DNA of 22,828 nt from JAWLCA01 sp050485905. Its GTDB lineage: Bacteria > Pseudomonadota > Alphaproteobacteria > Rhodobacterales > Rhodobacteraceae. A program made the translations under genes and the position numbers. Positions within the stretch are counted from its first letter, which is position 1, and every line of letters begins with the position of its first letter. The notes beneath the pieces were generated by a model that worked only from the letters and a program-made list of their open reading frames with translations, did no database searches and had not been told where the DNA came from. Below, in pieces: positions 14,114 through 22,706 of the stretch. The stretch lies in the NCBI GenBank assembly GCA_050485905.1, contig JBJHCH010000052.1, positions 1-22,828 of the forward strand, given 5' to 3'.

Positions 14114-16888
14114 CTACTCGGCCGCGACGGGTTCGGTCGCCGGTTCGACGCGGACGGCGGCGAACTTGAACTCGGGGATCTTGCCGTAGGGGTCGAGCGC
14201 GGGGTTGGTCAGCACGTTCGCCGCCGCCTCGACAAAGGCGAAGGGCAGGAAGACCATGTTTTCCGCCACCGTGGCATCGGCCCGCGCCATCAGTTCGATC
14301 GTGCCGCGCCGGGTGGTCAGCCGCACGCGGCCGCCGGGGGGCACGCCGATCCGGGCCAGCGCATCGGGGTGGAGCGAGCAGTTCGCCTCAGGCTCCACCG
14401 CGTCAAGCACACGCGCCCGGCGGGTCATGGAGCCGGTGTGCCAGTGTTCCAGCTGCCGGCCGGTGGTCAGCACCATCGGATAGGCGGCATCGGGCAGTTC
14501 GGCGGGCGGCAGGACGGAGGCCGGGGTGAACCGCGCCCGCCCGCCCGCGCGGGGGAAGCGGTCGCCGAAGACGATGGGCTGGCCGGGGTCGGTGGGCGAC
14601 AGGCTGGGGTAGGTGACGGCGCCCTCACCCTCCAGCCTTTCCCATGTGATGTGGTTGAGCGCGGGCATGGAGGCGGCCATCTCGGCATAGACCTGGCGCG
14701 GGTGGGTATAGGTCCAGTTCAGGCCGAGGCGGCGGGCGAGATCGACGGTGATCGCCCAGTCCTCTCGCGCATCGCCCGGCGGGGGGACGGCGGGGCGGCC
14801 CATCTGCACCTGCCGGTTGGTATTGGTGACGGTGCCGGTCTTCTCAAAGAAGGCCGCGGCGGGCAGGATCACATCGGCATAATTCGCCGTCTCGGTCAGG
14901 AAGATGTCCTGCACGACAAGGTGGTCGAGCGAGGCGAGCGCGTGGCGGGCGTGGGTCACGTCGGGGTCCGACATGGCCGGGTTCTCGCCCAGGATATACA
15001 TGCCGCGGATCTGGCCGGCGTGGACGGCATCGAGGATCTCGGTGACGGTGAGGCCCTTTTCGGCGGCGGGGGCAAAGCCCCAGAGGTCGGCGAAACGGCT
15101 GCGGACGGCGGCATCCGTCACCGACTGGTAATCCGGCAGGAACATCGGGATCAGTCCGGCGTCGGACGCGCCCTGCACGTTGTTCTGCCCGCGCAGCGGG
15201 TGCAACCCGGTGCCGGGGCGGCCGACATGGCCGCACATCAGGGCAAGGCTGATCAGGCAGCGGGAATTGTCGGTGCCGTGGGTGTGCTGGCTGATCCCCA
15301 TGCCCCAGAAGATCATCCCCGCCCGGCCGCGGGCGAAATCGCGGGCCACGGCGCGCAGCGTCTCGGCCGGGATGCCGCAGGCATCGGCCATCACCTCGGG
15401 CGCGAATGCGGCCAGATGGGTCTTCTGCGCCTCCCAGTTCTCGGCCATCGCCTCGATATACTGGCGGTCGTAGAGCCCTTCCTCGACGATCGTGGCCATG
15501 ATCGCGTTCAGCATCGCCACATCGGCGCCGGGCTTGAACTGCAGCATGTGGGTGGCGTGGCGGCGCAGCGCCTGACCGCGCGGGTCCATCACGATCAGCT
15601 TGCCGCCGCGTTTCGCGAACTGCTTGAAGTATGTGGCGGCAACCGGATGATTTTCCGTGGGATTCGCGCCGATCACGATGGCGACGTCGGCATTCTCGAT
15701 CTCGTTGAACGTGGCGGTCACGGCGGCCGAGCCGACATTCTCCATCAGCGCCGCGACCGATGAGGCGTGGCAGAGCCGGGTGCAGTGATCGACGTTGTTG
15801 TGGCCAAAGCCCTGTCGGATCAGCTTCTGGAACAGATAGGCTTCCTCGTTCGAACACTTGGCCGAGCCGAAGCCCGCCACCGACTGCCCGCCATGGGCAT
15901 CGCGCAGGCGCGACAGGCCATTGGCGGCGGCGTCCAGTGCCTCGTCCCACGTCGCCTCGCGGAAGTGGGTCAGCGGGTTGGCGGGATCGACGTTCAGGCC
16001 CTTTTCCACCCCCTCGCGCCGGATCAGCGGCACGGTCAGCCGGTGCGGGTGGTGGATATAGTCAAAGCCGAACCGGCCCTTGACGCAAAGCCGCCCCTCG
16101 TTCGCCGGGCCGTTGATGCCGTCCACATATTTCACCCGGCCATCCTTGACCTTCAGGCTGACCTGACAGCCGACGCCGCAGAACGGGCAGACGGATTTCG
16201 TCTCGCTGTCGTAATCGGCGCTGTCGCCTTGCTGGGCCGTGTCCAGCACCGTCGCCTCCATCAGCGCGCCGGTGGGGCAGGCCTGCACGCATTCGCCGCA
16301 GGCGACGCAGGTGCTGTCGCCCATCGGGTCGGCGAAATCAAAGGTGGGCCATGTATCGTGGCCGCGCCCGGCCATGCCGATCACATCGTTCACCTGCACC
16401 TCGCGGCAGGCGCGCACGCAAAGCCCGCACTGGATGCAGGCGTCGAGGTTCACGCGCATCGCAACATGGCTGTCGTCCAAGAGCGGGATGCGATCCGCCT
16501 CCAGCGTCGGCAGGCGGCTTTCGGTGACGCCCACGGCATCGGCCATGTTCCAGAAATGGCTGGACCTGTCATGCGCCGCGCCGCGTTCCGGCTGGTCGGC
16601 GGCCAGCATCTCCACCACCATCCGGCGGGCGGAACCGGCGCGGGCGGTATCGGTGCGCACCACCATCCCCTCGGCCGGTTCGCGGATGCAGCTTGCGGCC
16701 AGCACGCGCTCGCCCTCGATCTCCACCATGCAGGCGCGGCAGTTGCCGTCGGGCCGGTAGCCGGGCGCGGGCTTGTGGCACAGATGCGGGATCTTCAGGC
16801 CGCGGCCGTTGGCGACCTCCCATATCGTCTCGCCGGGTTCGGCGGTGACGGTCGCGCCGTTCAGGGTGAAGGTGATGCGGCCGGTCAT
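14114..16888 (-). CDS. fdsA: NAD-dependent formate dehydrogenase, catalytic alpha subunit
   Basis: The 924-residue molybdopterin enzyme oxidises formate to CO2. The N-terminus has a [2Fe-2S] set (Cys37, 50, 53, 67). Two ferredoxin-like [4Fe-4S] motifs follow (CIQCGLCVRAC from 151 and CVACGECVQAC from 194), then the cluster next to the pterin (Cys234, 237, 241, 268). The active-site motif HCTRLCHASS gives Cys373 as metal ligand, not selenocysteine, and His374 as its partner. A C-terminal molybdopterin dinucleotide-binding domain begins near YPMVLTTGRQLEHWH. No Cys lies between 68 and 150, so the NuoG-type His-Cys3 cluster is not seen. There is no export signal, so it is cytoplasmic. Its ATG overlaps the cupin stop (ATGA). 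Molybdenum or tungsten cannot be told from sequence. Confidence 0.94.
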   Translation of the reverse strand: MTGRITFTLNGATVTAEPGETIWEVANGRGLKIPHLCHKPAPGYRPDGNCRACMVEIEGERVLAASCIREPAEGMVVRTDTARAGSARRMVVEMLAADQPERGAAHDRSSHFWNMADAVGVTESRLPTLEADRIPLLDDSHVAMRVNLDACIQCGLCVRACREVQVNDVIGMAGRGHDTWPTFDFADPMGDSTCVACGECVQACPTGALMEATVLDTAQQGDSADYDSETKSVCPFCGVGCQVSLKVKDGRVKYVDGINGPANEGRLCVKGRFGFDYIHHPHRLTVPLIRREGVEKGLNVDPANPLTHFREATWDEALDAAANGLSRLRDAHGGQSVAGFGSAKCSNEEAYLFQKLIRQGFGHNNVDHCTRLCHASSVAALMENVGSAAVTATFNEIENADVAIVIGANPTENHPVAATYFKQFAKRGGKLIVMDPRGQALRRHATHMLQFKPGADVAMLNAIMATIVEEGLYDRQYIEAMAENWEAQKTHLAAFAPEVMADACGIPAETLRAVARDFARGRAGMIFWGMGISQHTHGTDNSRCLISLALMCGHVGRPGTGLHPLRGQNNVQGASDAGLIPMFLPDYQSVTDAAVRSRFADLWGFAPAAEKGLTVTEILDAVHAGQIRGMYILGENPAMSDPDVTHARHALASLDHLVVQDIFLTETANYADVILPAAAFFEKTGTVTNTNRQVQMGRPAVPPPGDAREDWAITVDLARRLGLNWTYTHPRQVYAEMAASMPALNHITWERLEGEGAVTYPSLSPTDPGQPIVFGDRFPRAGGRARFTPASVLPPAELPDAAYPMVLTTGRQLEHWHTGSMTRRARVLDAVEPEANCSLHPDALARIGVPPGGRVRLTTRRGTIELMARADATVAENMVFLPFAFVEAAANVLTNPALDPYGKIPEFKFAAVRVEPATEPVAAE

Positions 16889-17169
16889 GTCTTGATCTCG
16901 ATTTCCAGAAAGCTCAGCGCGGCGTCGGCGCCGTTGAGCACGTTGTGAGAGATGCCCGCCGGGCGGGAATAGGGCACGCCCGTCTGCAACGGCGCGTCGC
17001 TTTCGCTGCCGTCATCGGCAACGATGCGCAGCACACCATCGGTCAGCGGCACGATAACATAGGGCAGGGCGTGGACATGGTGCCCGGTCTCGTCGCCCGG
17101 CGCGAAGTCGAAGCGGTTGACGCGCACGCGGTCGTCGTCGATCAGGATGGCGGGTCCGACGGTGGCCAT
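16885..17169 (-). CDS. Small cupin protein between formate dehydrogenase subunit genes
   Basis: This 94-residue single-domain cupin fits motif 2 exactly (G64-x5-P70-x-G72-xx-H75-xxx-N79). Motif 1 is partial: the HxH pair is His31 and His33 in TGHHVHALPY, Gly45 is present and the usual Glu is replaced. Three histidines could bind a metal ion. The ATG at 17169 shares its A with the stop of the beta subunit gene (TGATG), and its own TGA overlaps the start of fdsA (ATGA), so it is tightly coupled to both. A longer in-frame reading to 17349 lies inside the beta gene and is rejected. A role in enzyme assembly, metal handling or formate sensing is open. Confidence 0.88.
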   Translation of the reverse strand: MATVGPAILIDDDRVRVNRFDFAPGDETGHHVHALPYVIVPLTDGVLRIVADDGSESDAPLQTGVPYSRPAGISHNVLNGADAALSFLEIEIKT

Positions 17170-18854
17170 CAGATCTCCTCCGGGAAATGCTTGATCGTCA
17201 GGCGGATCGGGTTCGGTGCGGCCTGACCCAGTCCGCAGATCGAGGCGTCGGCCATGGTGGCGCAGATCTCCTCCAAGAGGCCGGTATCCCAGCGATCCGC
17301 CTGCATCAGCTTCACCGCCTTTTCGCAACCCGACCGGCAGGGGGTGCACTGGCCGCAGCTTTCATCCTCGAAGAACCGCAGCATGTTCAGCGCCGCACCC
17401 CGCGCGCTGTCGCGGTCGGACAGGACGACGACGGCTGCCGAGCCGATGAAGGAGCCGTGCGGCTGCAGCGTGTCGAAATCCAGCGGCACATCGTCCATCG
17501 ACGCGGGCAGCAGGCCGGAGGATGGCCCGCCGGGCTGATAGGCTTTCAGCGCGTGCCCCCGCGCCATGCCGCCGGCCGCGTCGATCACGTCGCGGATGGT
17601 CGATCCGGCGGGCAGCAGATAGACGCCCGGCCACGCCACCCGGCCACTGACCGAATAGCTGCGCAGCCCCTTGCGGCCGTTCCTTTCGGTGGCGCTCAGG
17701 ATCTCCGGCCCCTCGCGCACAACGCGGGCGACCCAGTGCAGCGTTTCCACATTGTGCACCAGCGTCGGGCGGCCCCACAGGCCCACCTGAGCGACATAGG
17801 GCGGCCGATGCCGGGGCAGGCCGCGCTTGCCCTCGATCGATTCCAGCATCGCGGATTCCTCGCCGCAGATATAGGCGCCCGCGCCGCGGCGCAGGTCGAT
17901 ATATCCGGGGGCGGCGATGCCGGCGGCCTCCAGCGCGGCGATCTCCCGCCGCAGTATCTCCAGCACGGCAGGGTATTCGTCGCGCATGTAAAGATAGCAG
18001 CCCTCTGCCTCCACCGCCCAGGCGGCGATCAGCATGCCTTCAAGCATCAGGTGAGGTTCACGCTCCAGATACCAGCGATCCTTGAAGGTGCCCGGCTCGC
18101 CCTCATCCCCGTTCACGGCCAGGTAGCGCGGGCCGGGGTTGGCGCGCACAAAGCCCCATTTCTTGCCTGAGGGGAAACCGGCCCCGCCGAGCCCGCGCAG
18201 GCCCGAGGCGAGGACCGTCTCCTGCACCTGTTCCCAGTCGCCGCTTTCACGCAGGGACAGCAGGCGGTCGTAGCCGCCGGCCGCGCGATAGGCGTCAAAG
18301 GCTTCATAGGCGGGAATGACCGCGTGCAGGTCGCCGCCCGCGATCACCTTTTCGATGGCCTCGGGCGTGGCGTGGTCCACATGCCGATGCCCGACCTCGG
18401 CCACCGGCGCCGTATCGCAGCGGCCCATGCAGGGCGCGCGCAGCACGCGGACGCGGGCCGGGTCATGCCCGGCCTCCAGCGCCGCCAGCAGCGCCTCGGA
18501 CCCGGCAAGCTCGCACGAGAGCGAGTCGCAGACGCGGATCGTCAGGTCCGGGGGCGGGGCCTCGCCCTCTCGCACCGGGTCGAAATGGGCGTAGAAGGTG
18601 GCGACCTCCCAGACCTCGGCCATGCTCAGCCGCATCTCATAGGCCAGCGCGCGCAGATGCGGGGCCGACAGGTGGCCATGCGCATCCTGGATCAGGTGCA
18701 GGAATTCGATCAGCAGGTCGCGCCGGCGCGGCCGATCGCCCAGCAGCGTCGTCACCGCCTCCAGCGCGGCGGGGTCGACCTGCCGCCCCTTGGGCGTGTG
18801 CCGCCCCTTGCCCCGGCCCGATTTCCAGACCCCCGGCTTGTCGTCCAGCGCCAT
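17169..18854 (-). CDS. fdsB: Formate dehydrogenase beta subunit, fused NuoE-like and NuoF-like parts
   Basis: The 561-residue protein joins two Complex I-like modules that are separate (FdsG, FdsB) in Rhodobacter capsulatus but fused in Methylorubrum extorquens FDH1. Residues up to about 170 are NuoE-like with [2Fe-2S] ligands Cys109, 114, 142 and 146. The rest is NuoF-like with the FMN site around GLRGLGGAGFPSGKKWGF (218-235), the NADH site NGDEGEPGTFKDR, and a [4Fe-4S] site (Cys500, 503, 506, 542). It passes electrons from formate oxidation to NAD+. I chose the ATG at 18854, with GGGAGG about five bases upstream; a GTG five codons earlier overlaps that site. It is the first gene of the minus-strand unit. 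Confidence 0.93.
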   Translation of the reverse strand: MALDDKPGVWKSGRGKGRHTPKGRQVDPAALEAVTTLLGDRPRRRDLLIEFLHLIQDAHGHLSAPHLRALAYEMRLSMAEVWEVATFYAHFDPVREGEAPPPDLTIRVCDSLSCELAGSEALLAALEAGHDPARVRVLRAPCMGRCDTAPVAEVGHRHVDHATPEAIEKVIAGGDLHAVIPAYEAFDAYRAAGGYDRLLSLRESGDWEQVQETVLASGLRGLGGAGFPSGKKWGFVRANPGPRYLAVNGDEGEPGTFKDRWYLEREPHLMLEGMLIAAWAVEAEGCYLYMRDEYPAVLEILRREIAALEAAGIAAPGYIDLRRGAGAYICGEESAMLESIEGKRGLPRHRPPYVAQVGLWGRPTLVHNVETLHWVARVVREGPEILSATERNGRKGLRSYSVSGRVAWPGVYLLPAGSTIRDVIDAAGGMARGHALKAYQPGGPSSGLLPASMDDVPLDFDTLQPHGSFIGSAAVVVLSDRDSARGAALNMLRFFEDESCGQCTPCRSGCEKAVKLMQADRWDTGLLEEICATMADASICGLGQAAPNPIRLTIKHFPEEI

Positions 18855-18892
18855 GATGCCTCCCGTCACGTCTGCGGGATCGGTGCCGCAGG

Positions 18893-18950
18893 TTCAATGG
18901 CAATTCAATCATAAACTTCCGTCAGTCGATTGATAGTTTCAATCGACTGG
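18893..18950 (-). promoter_or_regulatory. Probable promoter and operator of the formate dehydrogenase operon
   Basis: CAGTCGATTGA (18923-18933) is the exact inverse of TCAATCGACTG (18939-18949), separated by TAGTT. On the minus strand, TATGAT (18913-18908) is a good -10 box nine bases after the palindrome, and no good -35 is seen, as expected for an activated promoter. TTCAAT recurs on the + strand at 18893, 18904 and 18938. The core ATTGA-N5-TCAAT resembles sites of LysR-type regulators. No such regulator gene is adjacent. Confidence 0.6.
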
Positions 18951-19000
18951 GGCTGTGATTTCCGCTTTCCCTGCCCGACCCGCCGCCGCAGAGTGCGGCG

Positions 19001-19846
19001 ATGCAACTGATCCTGCTGACCGCCCTGACGATGATCGCCTTTGCGGCCAATTCGGTGCTGAACCGCATGGCGCTGGCGGGCGGCGACATCGGCCCGGCAG
19101 AGTTCGCGGCGATCCGGCTGGCCGCGGGGGCGGCGGTGCTGCTGGCGCTGGTCCTTGCGCGCGGCGGCCGGCTGCCGGCGGATGGCTTGCGGGCACGCGC
19201 GGTCGGGGCGGGGGCGCTGGCGCTCTACATGCTGGGATTTTCCTTTGCCTATGTCAGCCTCGATGCCGGGCTGGGCGCGCTGATCCTGTTCGGCGGCGTG
19301 CAGGTGACGATGTTCGCGGGCGGGCTGTGGGGCGGCGAGCGGCCCTCGGCGCGGCGCTGGGTCGGGGCCGGGGTGGCCTTTGCCGGGCTGGTCTGGCTGA
19401 TGTGGCCGGGCGGCGGGGTGGCGCCCGACCCCCTGGGGGCGGCGCTGATGGCGGCGGCGGCGCTGGGCTGGGGCATCTATTCGCTGGCCGGGCGCGGGGC
19501 GGCGGCGCCGCTGGCGATGACGGCGGCGAATTTCCTATACGCACTGCCTGTGGCGCTGCTGGTGCTTCTGCTGCTGCCCTCTGCCGGCCCGGTCACCGCC
19601 TGGGGCGCGGGGCTGGCCGTGCTGTCGGGGGCCGTCACCTCCGGCCTCGGTTATGCGCTGTGGTATTCCGTTCTGCCGCGCCTGCAGGCCTCGGCCGCGG
19701 CGGTGGCGCAACTGACCGTGCCGGTGATCGCCATGGCCGGCGGCGTGGCGCTGCTGGGCGAGGGGGTGACGCTGCCGCTGGTGATGGCCGCCGCGGTGGT
19801 GCTGGGCGGGGTCGCCCTGTCGCTCAGCCGTCCGCGCGGGCGCTGA
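19001..19846 (+). CDS. EamA/DMT-superfamily membrane transporter
   Basis: The 281-residue protein is almost entirely hydrophobic and fits ten membrane helices arranged as two EamA repeats. The second repeat contains SGAVTSGLGYALWYSVLPRL and ends LTVPVIAMAGGVALLGEG, a common signature of this family. Members export or import small metabolites such as amino acids; the substrate cannot be told from sequence. It is divergent from the formate dehydrogenase operon, with its ATG 51 bases from the palindrome, so both could respond to the same regulator. Codon use is very GC-rich, like the surrounding core genes. Confidence 0.88.
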   Translation: MQLILLTALTMIAFAANSVLNRMALAGGDIGPAEFAAIRLAAGAAVLLALVLARGGRLPADGLRARAVGAGALALYMLGFSFAYVSLDAGLGALILFGGVQVTMFAGGLWGGERPSARRWVGAGVAFAGLVWLMWPGGGVAPDPLGAALMAAAALGWGIYSLAGRGAAAPLAMTAANFLYALPVALLVLLLLPSAGPVTAWGAGLAVLSGAVTSGLGYALWYSVLPRLQASAAAVAQLTVPVIAMAGGVALLGEGVTLPLVMAAAVVLGGVALSLSRPRGR

Positions 19847-19917
19847 TCATCCGAATCCGGCTTGCCCTCGGCCCGCGGGGATGATCGAAGGGCGCGACAG
19901 CAGCAGGGATCGGTGAA

Positions 19918-20589
19918 ATGGTGACGGTGCAGGGCGTTCTGTGGGATCTGGATGGCACGCTGGTGGACAGCGAGCCCGCCCATGACGCGGCCTTTGCCGC
20001 CGTGCTGGACGAGATCGGGCTGGACGTGCCGGCCGACTTCTACGCCAGCACCCTGGGCGCGAGCGAGGATGTGATCCACGCATCGCTGGTGCGCGGCTCT
20101 GGCCTGACGCTGTCGCTGGCGGAATGGCGGGCGGTGAAATGGCGCCATTTCAGCCACCACGCGGCGGGCGTGACCGAACGCGCGCCCCTTGCCACGGTGC
20201 TGCGGCGGCTGGATGCGCGGGCGGTGCCGATGGCGCTGGTCTCGAACTCCACGCGGGATGAGGTCGATCTGAACCTGCGGATCACCGGCCTCGGCCCCCA
20301 TCTGCGCGCCACCTTCAGCCGCGATGACGTCAGCCGGGGCAAGCCGGAGCCAGAGGGCTATCTGGCCGCCGCCCGCACCCTTGGCCTGCCGCCCGCCGCC
20401 TGCCTGGTGGTGGAGGACAGCCGCCGCGGCATCGCCGCCGGGGTCGCCGCGGGCATGCAGTGCCTGTTCCACCCCCAGACCGACCATGCGCCGGAGGACC
20501 GGCCCGCGGGCGCGACCTATCTGCCGCCTCATGCCGACCCCTGGCCGGTCTTTGCCGCCGCCCTCGGGCTGCGGGGCGACGCCGCCTGA
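19918..20589 (+). CDS. HAD-superfamily phosphatase (phosphoglycolate phosphatase/beta-PGM type)
   Basis: This 223-residue protein has all HAD motifs: DLDGTL with Asp10 and Asp12, SNS with Ser109, Lys142 in RGKPEPEGY, and the acidic pair Glu166-Asp167 in VVEDSRRGI. The helical cap inserted after motif I (residues about 17-85) places it with beta-phosphoglucomutase-like phosphatases acting on small phosphorylated sugars or related compounds. The exact substrate is unknown. It follows the EamA gene by 71 bases on the same strand, but no link in function is evident. Confidence 0.9.
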   Translation: MVTVQGVLWDLDGTLVDSEPAHDAAFAAVLDEIGLDVPADFYASTLGASEDVIHASLVRGSGLTLSLAEWRAVKWRHFSHHAAGVTERAPLATVLRRLDARAVPMALVSNSTRDEVDLNLRITGLGPHLRATFSRDDVSRGKPEPEGYLAAARTLGLPPAACLVVEDSRRGIAAGVAAGMQCLFHPQTDHAPEDRPAGATYLPPHADPWPVFAAALGLRGDAA

Positions 20590-20665
20590 CCGGCACTCGC
20601 GCGGGGCGTTGCATCCCCGTGCCCTGACCCATAAGAGACTCGCGGCCTGAAGGGGAAAGCGACAG

Positions 20666-21763
20666 ATGGGATTTCGCATGGGGATCGTCGGTCTGCCGAA
20701 TGTCGGCAAATCGACGCTGTTCAACGCGCTGACGCGCACCGCCGCCGCGCAGGCGGCCAACTTTCCGTTCTGCACCATCGAGCCGAACGTGGGCGAGGTC
20801 GCGGTGCCCGACGCCCGGCTGGAAAAGCTGGCCGCCATCGCCGGGTCGAAGCAGATCATCCCCACGCGCATGACCTTCGTCGACATCGCGGGCCTTGTGC
20901 GCGGCGCGTCCAAGGGCGAGGGGCTGGGCAACCAGTTCCTCGCCAACATCCGCGAATGCGACGCCATCGCCCATGTCCTGCGCTGTTTCGAGGATGGCGA
21001 CATCACCCATGTCGAGGGCCGGATCGACCCCATCGCCGATGCCGAGACGATCGAGACCGAGCTGATGCTGGCCGATCTGGAATCGGTCGACCGCCGCCTG
21101 ACCAACCTCGCCCGCAAGCTGAAGGGCGGCGACAAGGAGGCGCTGCAGCAGGACCGCCTGCTGCGCGCCGCGCGCGAGGCACTGGACGCCGGCCGCCCCG
21201 CCAGCACCGTTCAGGTCTCCGAGGATGACCGCCGCGCCTGGGCGATGCTGCAGCTTCTCTCCGCCAAGCCCGTGCTCTTTGTCTGCAACGTCGCGGAATC
21301 CGAGGCCGCAACCGGCAACGCCCAGACCGAACGCGTGGCCGCCTATGCCGCCGAGCGTGGCGCGGGGCAGGTCGTGATCTCCGCCCGGATCGAGGAGGAG
21401 CTGGCCCAGCTTCCCCCCGCCGACGCGGCGGAGTTCCTGGCCGAGATGGGGCTGGACGAGCCCGGCCTCGACCGCCTGATCCGCGCGGGATACGACCTTC
21501 TGGGCCTGCAGACCTATTTCACCGTCGGCCCGAAAGAGGCGCGCGCCTGGACGATCCTGCGCGGCACCGCCGCCCCGCAGGCCGCCGGCGTGATCCACGG
21601 CGATTTCGAACGCGGCTTCATCCGCGCCGAGACCATCGCCTATGACGATTTCGTCGCCCTGAACGGCGAACAGGGGGCCAAGGACGCCGGCAAGATGCGG
21701 GTAGAGGGCAAGGGCTACACCGTGCAGGACGGCGACGTGATGCATTTTCTCTTCAATGCCTGA
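20666..21763 (+). CDS. ychF: Redox-responsive ATPase YchF (Obg family)
   Basis: The 365-residue protein is full length for YchF/OLA1. It has the P-loop NVGKST (12-17), the region NFPFCTIEPNVG, DIAG (73-76) and NVAE (208-211) in place of the usual GTP-specific NKxD, which explains the family's ATP preference. A helical insert and a C-terminal TGS domain (from about residue 280, with YFTVGPKEARAW) complete the layout. It binds ribosomes and is linked to stress responses. AAGGGGA lies before the ATG. Confidence 0.96.
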   Translation: MGFRMGIVGLPNVGKSTLFNALTRTAAAQAANFPFCTIEPNVGEVAVPDARLEKLAAIAGSKQIIPTRMTFVDIAGLVRGASKGEGLGNQFLANIRECDAIAHVLRCFEDGDITHVEGRIDPIADAETIETELMLADLESVDRRLTNLARKLKGGDKEALQQDRLLRAAREALDAGRPASTVQVSEDDRRAWAMLQLLSAKPVLFVCNVAESEAATGNAQTERVAAYAAERGAGQVVISARIEEELAQLPPADAAEFLAEMGLDEPGLDRLIRAGYDLLGLQTYFTVGPKEARAWTILRGTAAPQAAGVIHGDFERGFIRAETIAYDDFVALNGEQGAKDAGKMRVEGKGYTVQDGDVMHFLFNA

Positions 21764-21837
21764 CGGACGGGCGGGCAGGGGCGCTTGACCCGCAGCCCCG
21801 GCCCGCGCAGACAGGACAAAACGGGGGCAGGGGCCAG

Positions 21838-22629
21838 ATGACACGGATCGACGACACATTCGCCCGCCTGCGGGCCGAGGGGCGCAAGGCCTTTGTCAGC
21901 TACATCATGGCGGGCGATCCCGACGTGGAAACCTCTCTCGCCATCATGCGGGGCCTGCCGGCGGCGGGGGTGGACGTGATCGAACTGGGCATGCCCTTCA
22001 CCGATCCGATGGCCGACGGCCCCACGATCCAGCTTGCCGGCCAGCGCGCGCTGGAGGGCGGGCAGACCCTGCAGAAGACGCTCGACATGGTCGCGGCCTT
22101 TCGGGAGGGCGACAAAACCACCCCCATCGTGCTGATGGGCTACTACAACCCGATCTACAGCCGCGGGGTCGACCGCTTCCTGGCCGATGCCGTCGCGGTC
22201 GGCATCGACGGCCTGATCGTCGTGGACCTGCCGCCAGAGGAGGATGACGAACTCTGCCTCCCCGCCCGCGCGGCGGGCCTCAACTTCATCCGCCTCGCCA
22301 CGCCCACCACCGACGACCGCCGCCTGCCCAAGGTGCTGCAGAACACGTCGGGCTTCGTCTACTACGTCTCGATCACCGGCATCACCGGCGCGGCGGCGGC
22401 GCAGGCGGCCGAGGTCGGGCCAGAGGTGGCGCGGATCAAGGCCCAGACCGACCTGCCGGTGATCGTGGGCTTCGGCATCTCCACGCCCGAGGGCGCCGAG
22501 GCCATCGCCAGCACCGCCGACGGCTGCGTGGTGGGCAGCGCCTTCGTGAAACTGATCGGAGAGGGCCGCCCGGTGGCGGAAGTGCTGGCAAGGGTGAAGG
22601 CGCTGGCCGAGGGGGCGCATCGGGGGTAG
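21838..22629 (+). CDS. trpA: Tryptophan synthase alpha subunit
   Basis: This 263-residue TIM-barrel enzyme cleaves indole-3-glycerol phosphate and passes indole to TrpB. The catalytic residues are at their classical numbers, Glu49 and Asp60, in VIELGMPFTDPMADGPTIQ. The phosphate-binding region GFGIS is present near the C-terminus. The gene stands apart from trpB in this window. It follows ychF after 74 bases, and an insertion element begins 77 bases after its stop. Confidence 0.97.
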   Translation: MTRIDDTFARLRAEGRKAFVSYIMAGDPDVETSLAIMRGLPAAGVDVIELGMPFTDPMADGPTIQLAGQRALEGGQTLQKTLDMVAAFREGDKTTPIVLMGYYNPIYSRGVDRFLADAVAVGIDGLIVVDLPPEEDDELCLPARAAGLNFIRLATPTTDDRRLPKVLQNTSGFVYYVSITGITGAAAAQAAEVGPEVARIKAQTDLPVIVGFGISTPEGAEAIASTADGCVVGSAFVKLIGEGRPVAEVLARVKALAEGAHRG

Positions 22630-22706
22630 GGGGCATTTTACTGGCCAACCGCGCATGCGACGAAAAGCCGAATTTTGCTTCCGGCAACAAAAAGGTGACT
22701 ATCTAG

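Noticed and set aside
16135..16185. Selenocysteine codon in formate dehydrogenase
   Set aside because: No in-frame TGA is needed. The catalytic position (residue 373, encoded near 15770) is cysteine.
14039..16948. Long plus-strand frames opposite fdsA (574 and 393 codons)
   Set aside because: The minus-strand fdsA has complete cofactor motifs; the opposite frames are Gly/His/Arg-rich shadows.
17170..17349. N-terminal extension of the cupin protein to 154 residues
   Set aside because: The added residues are out-of-frame beta-subunit sequence; the TGATG overlap start gives a normal single-domain cupin.
19651..21859. Long minus-strand frames opposite the EamA, HAD, ychF and trpA genes
   Set aside because: They span several real plus-strand genes and the gaps between them, with no family resemblance.
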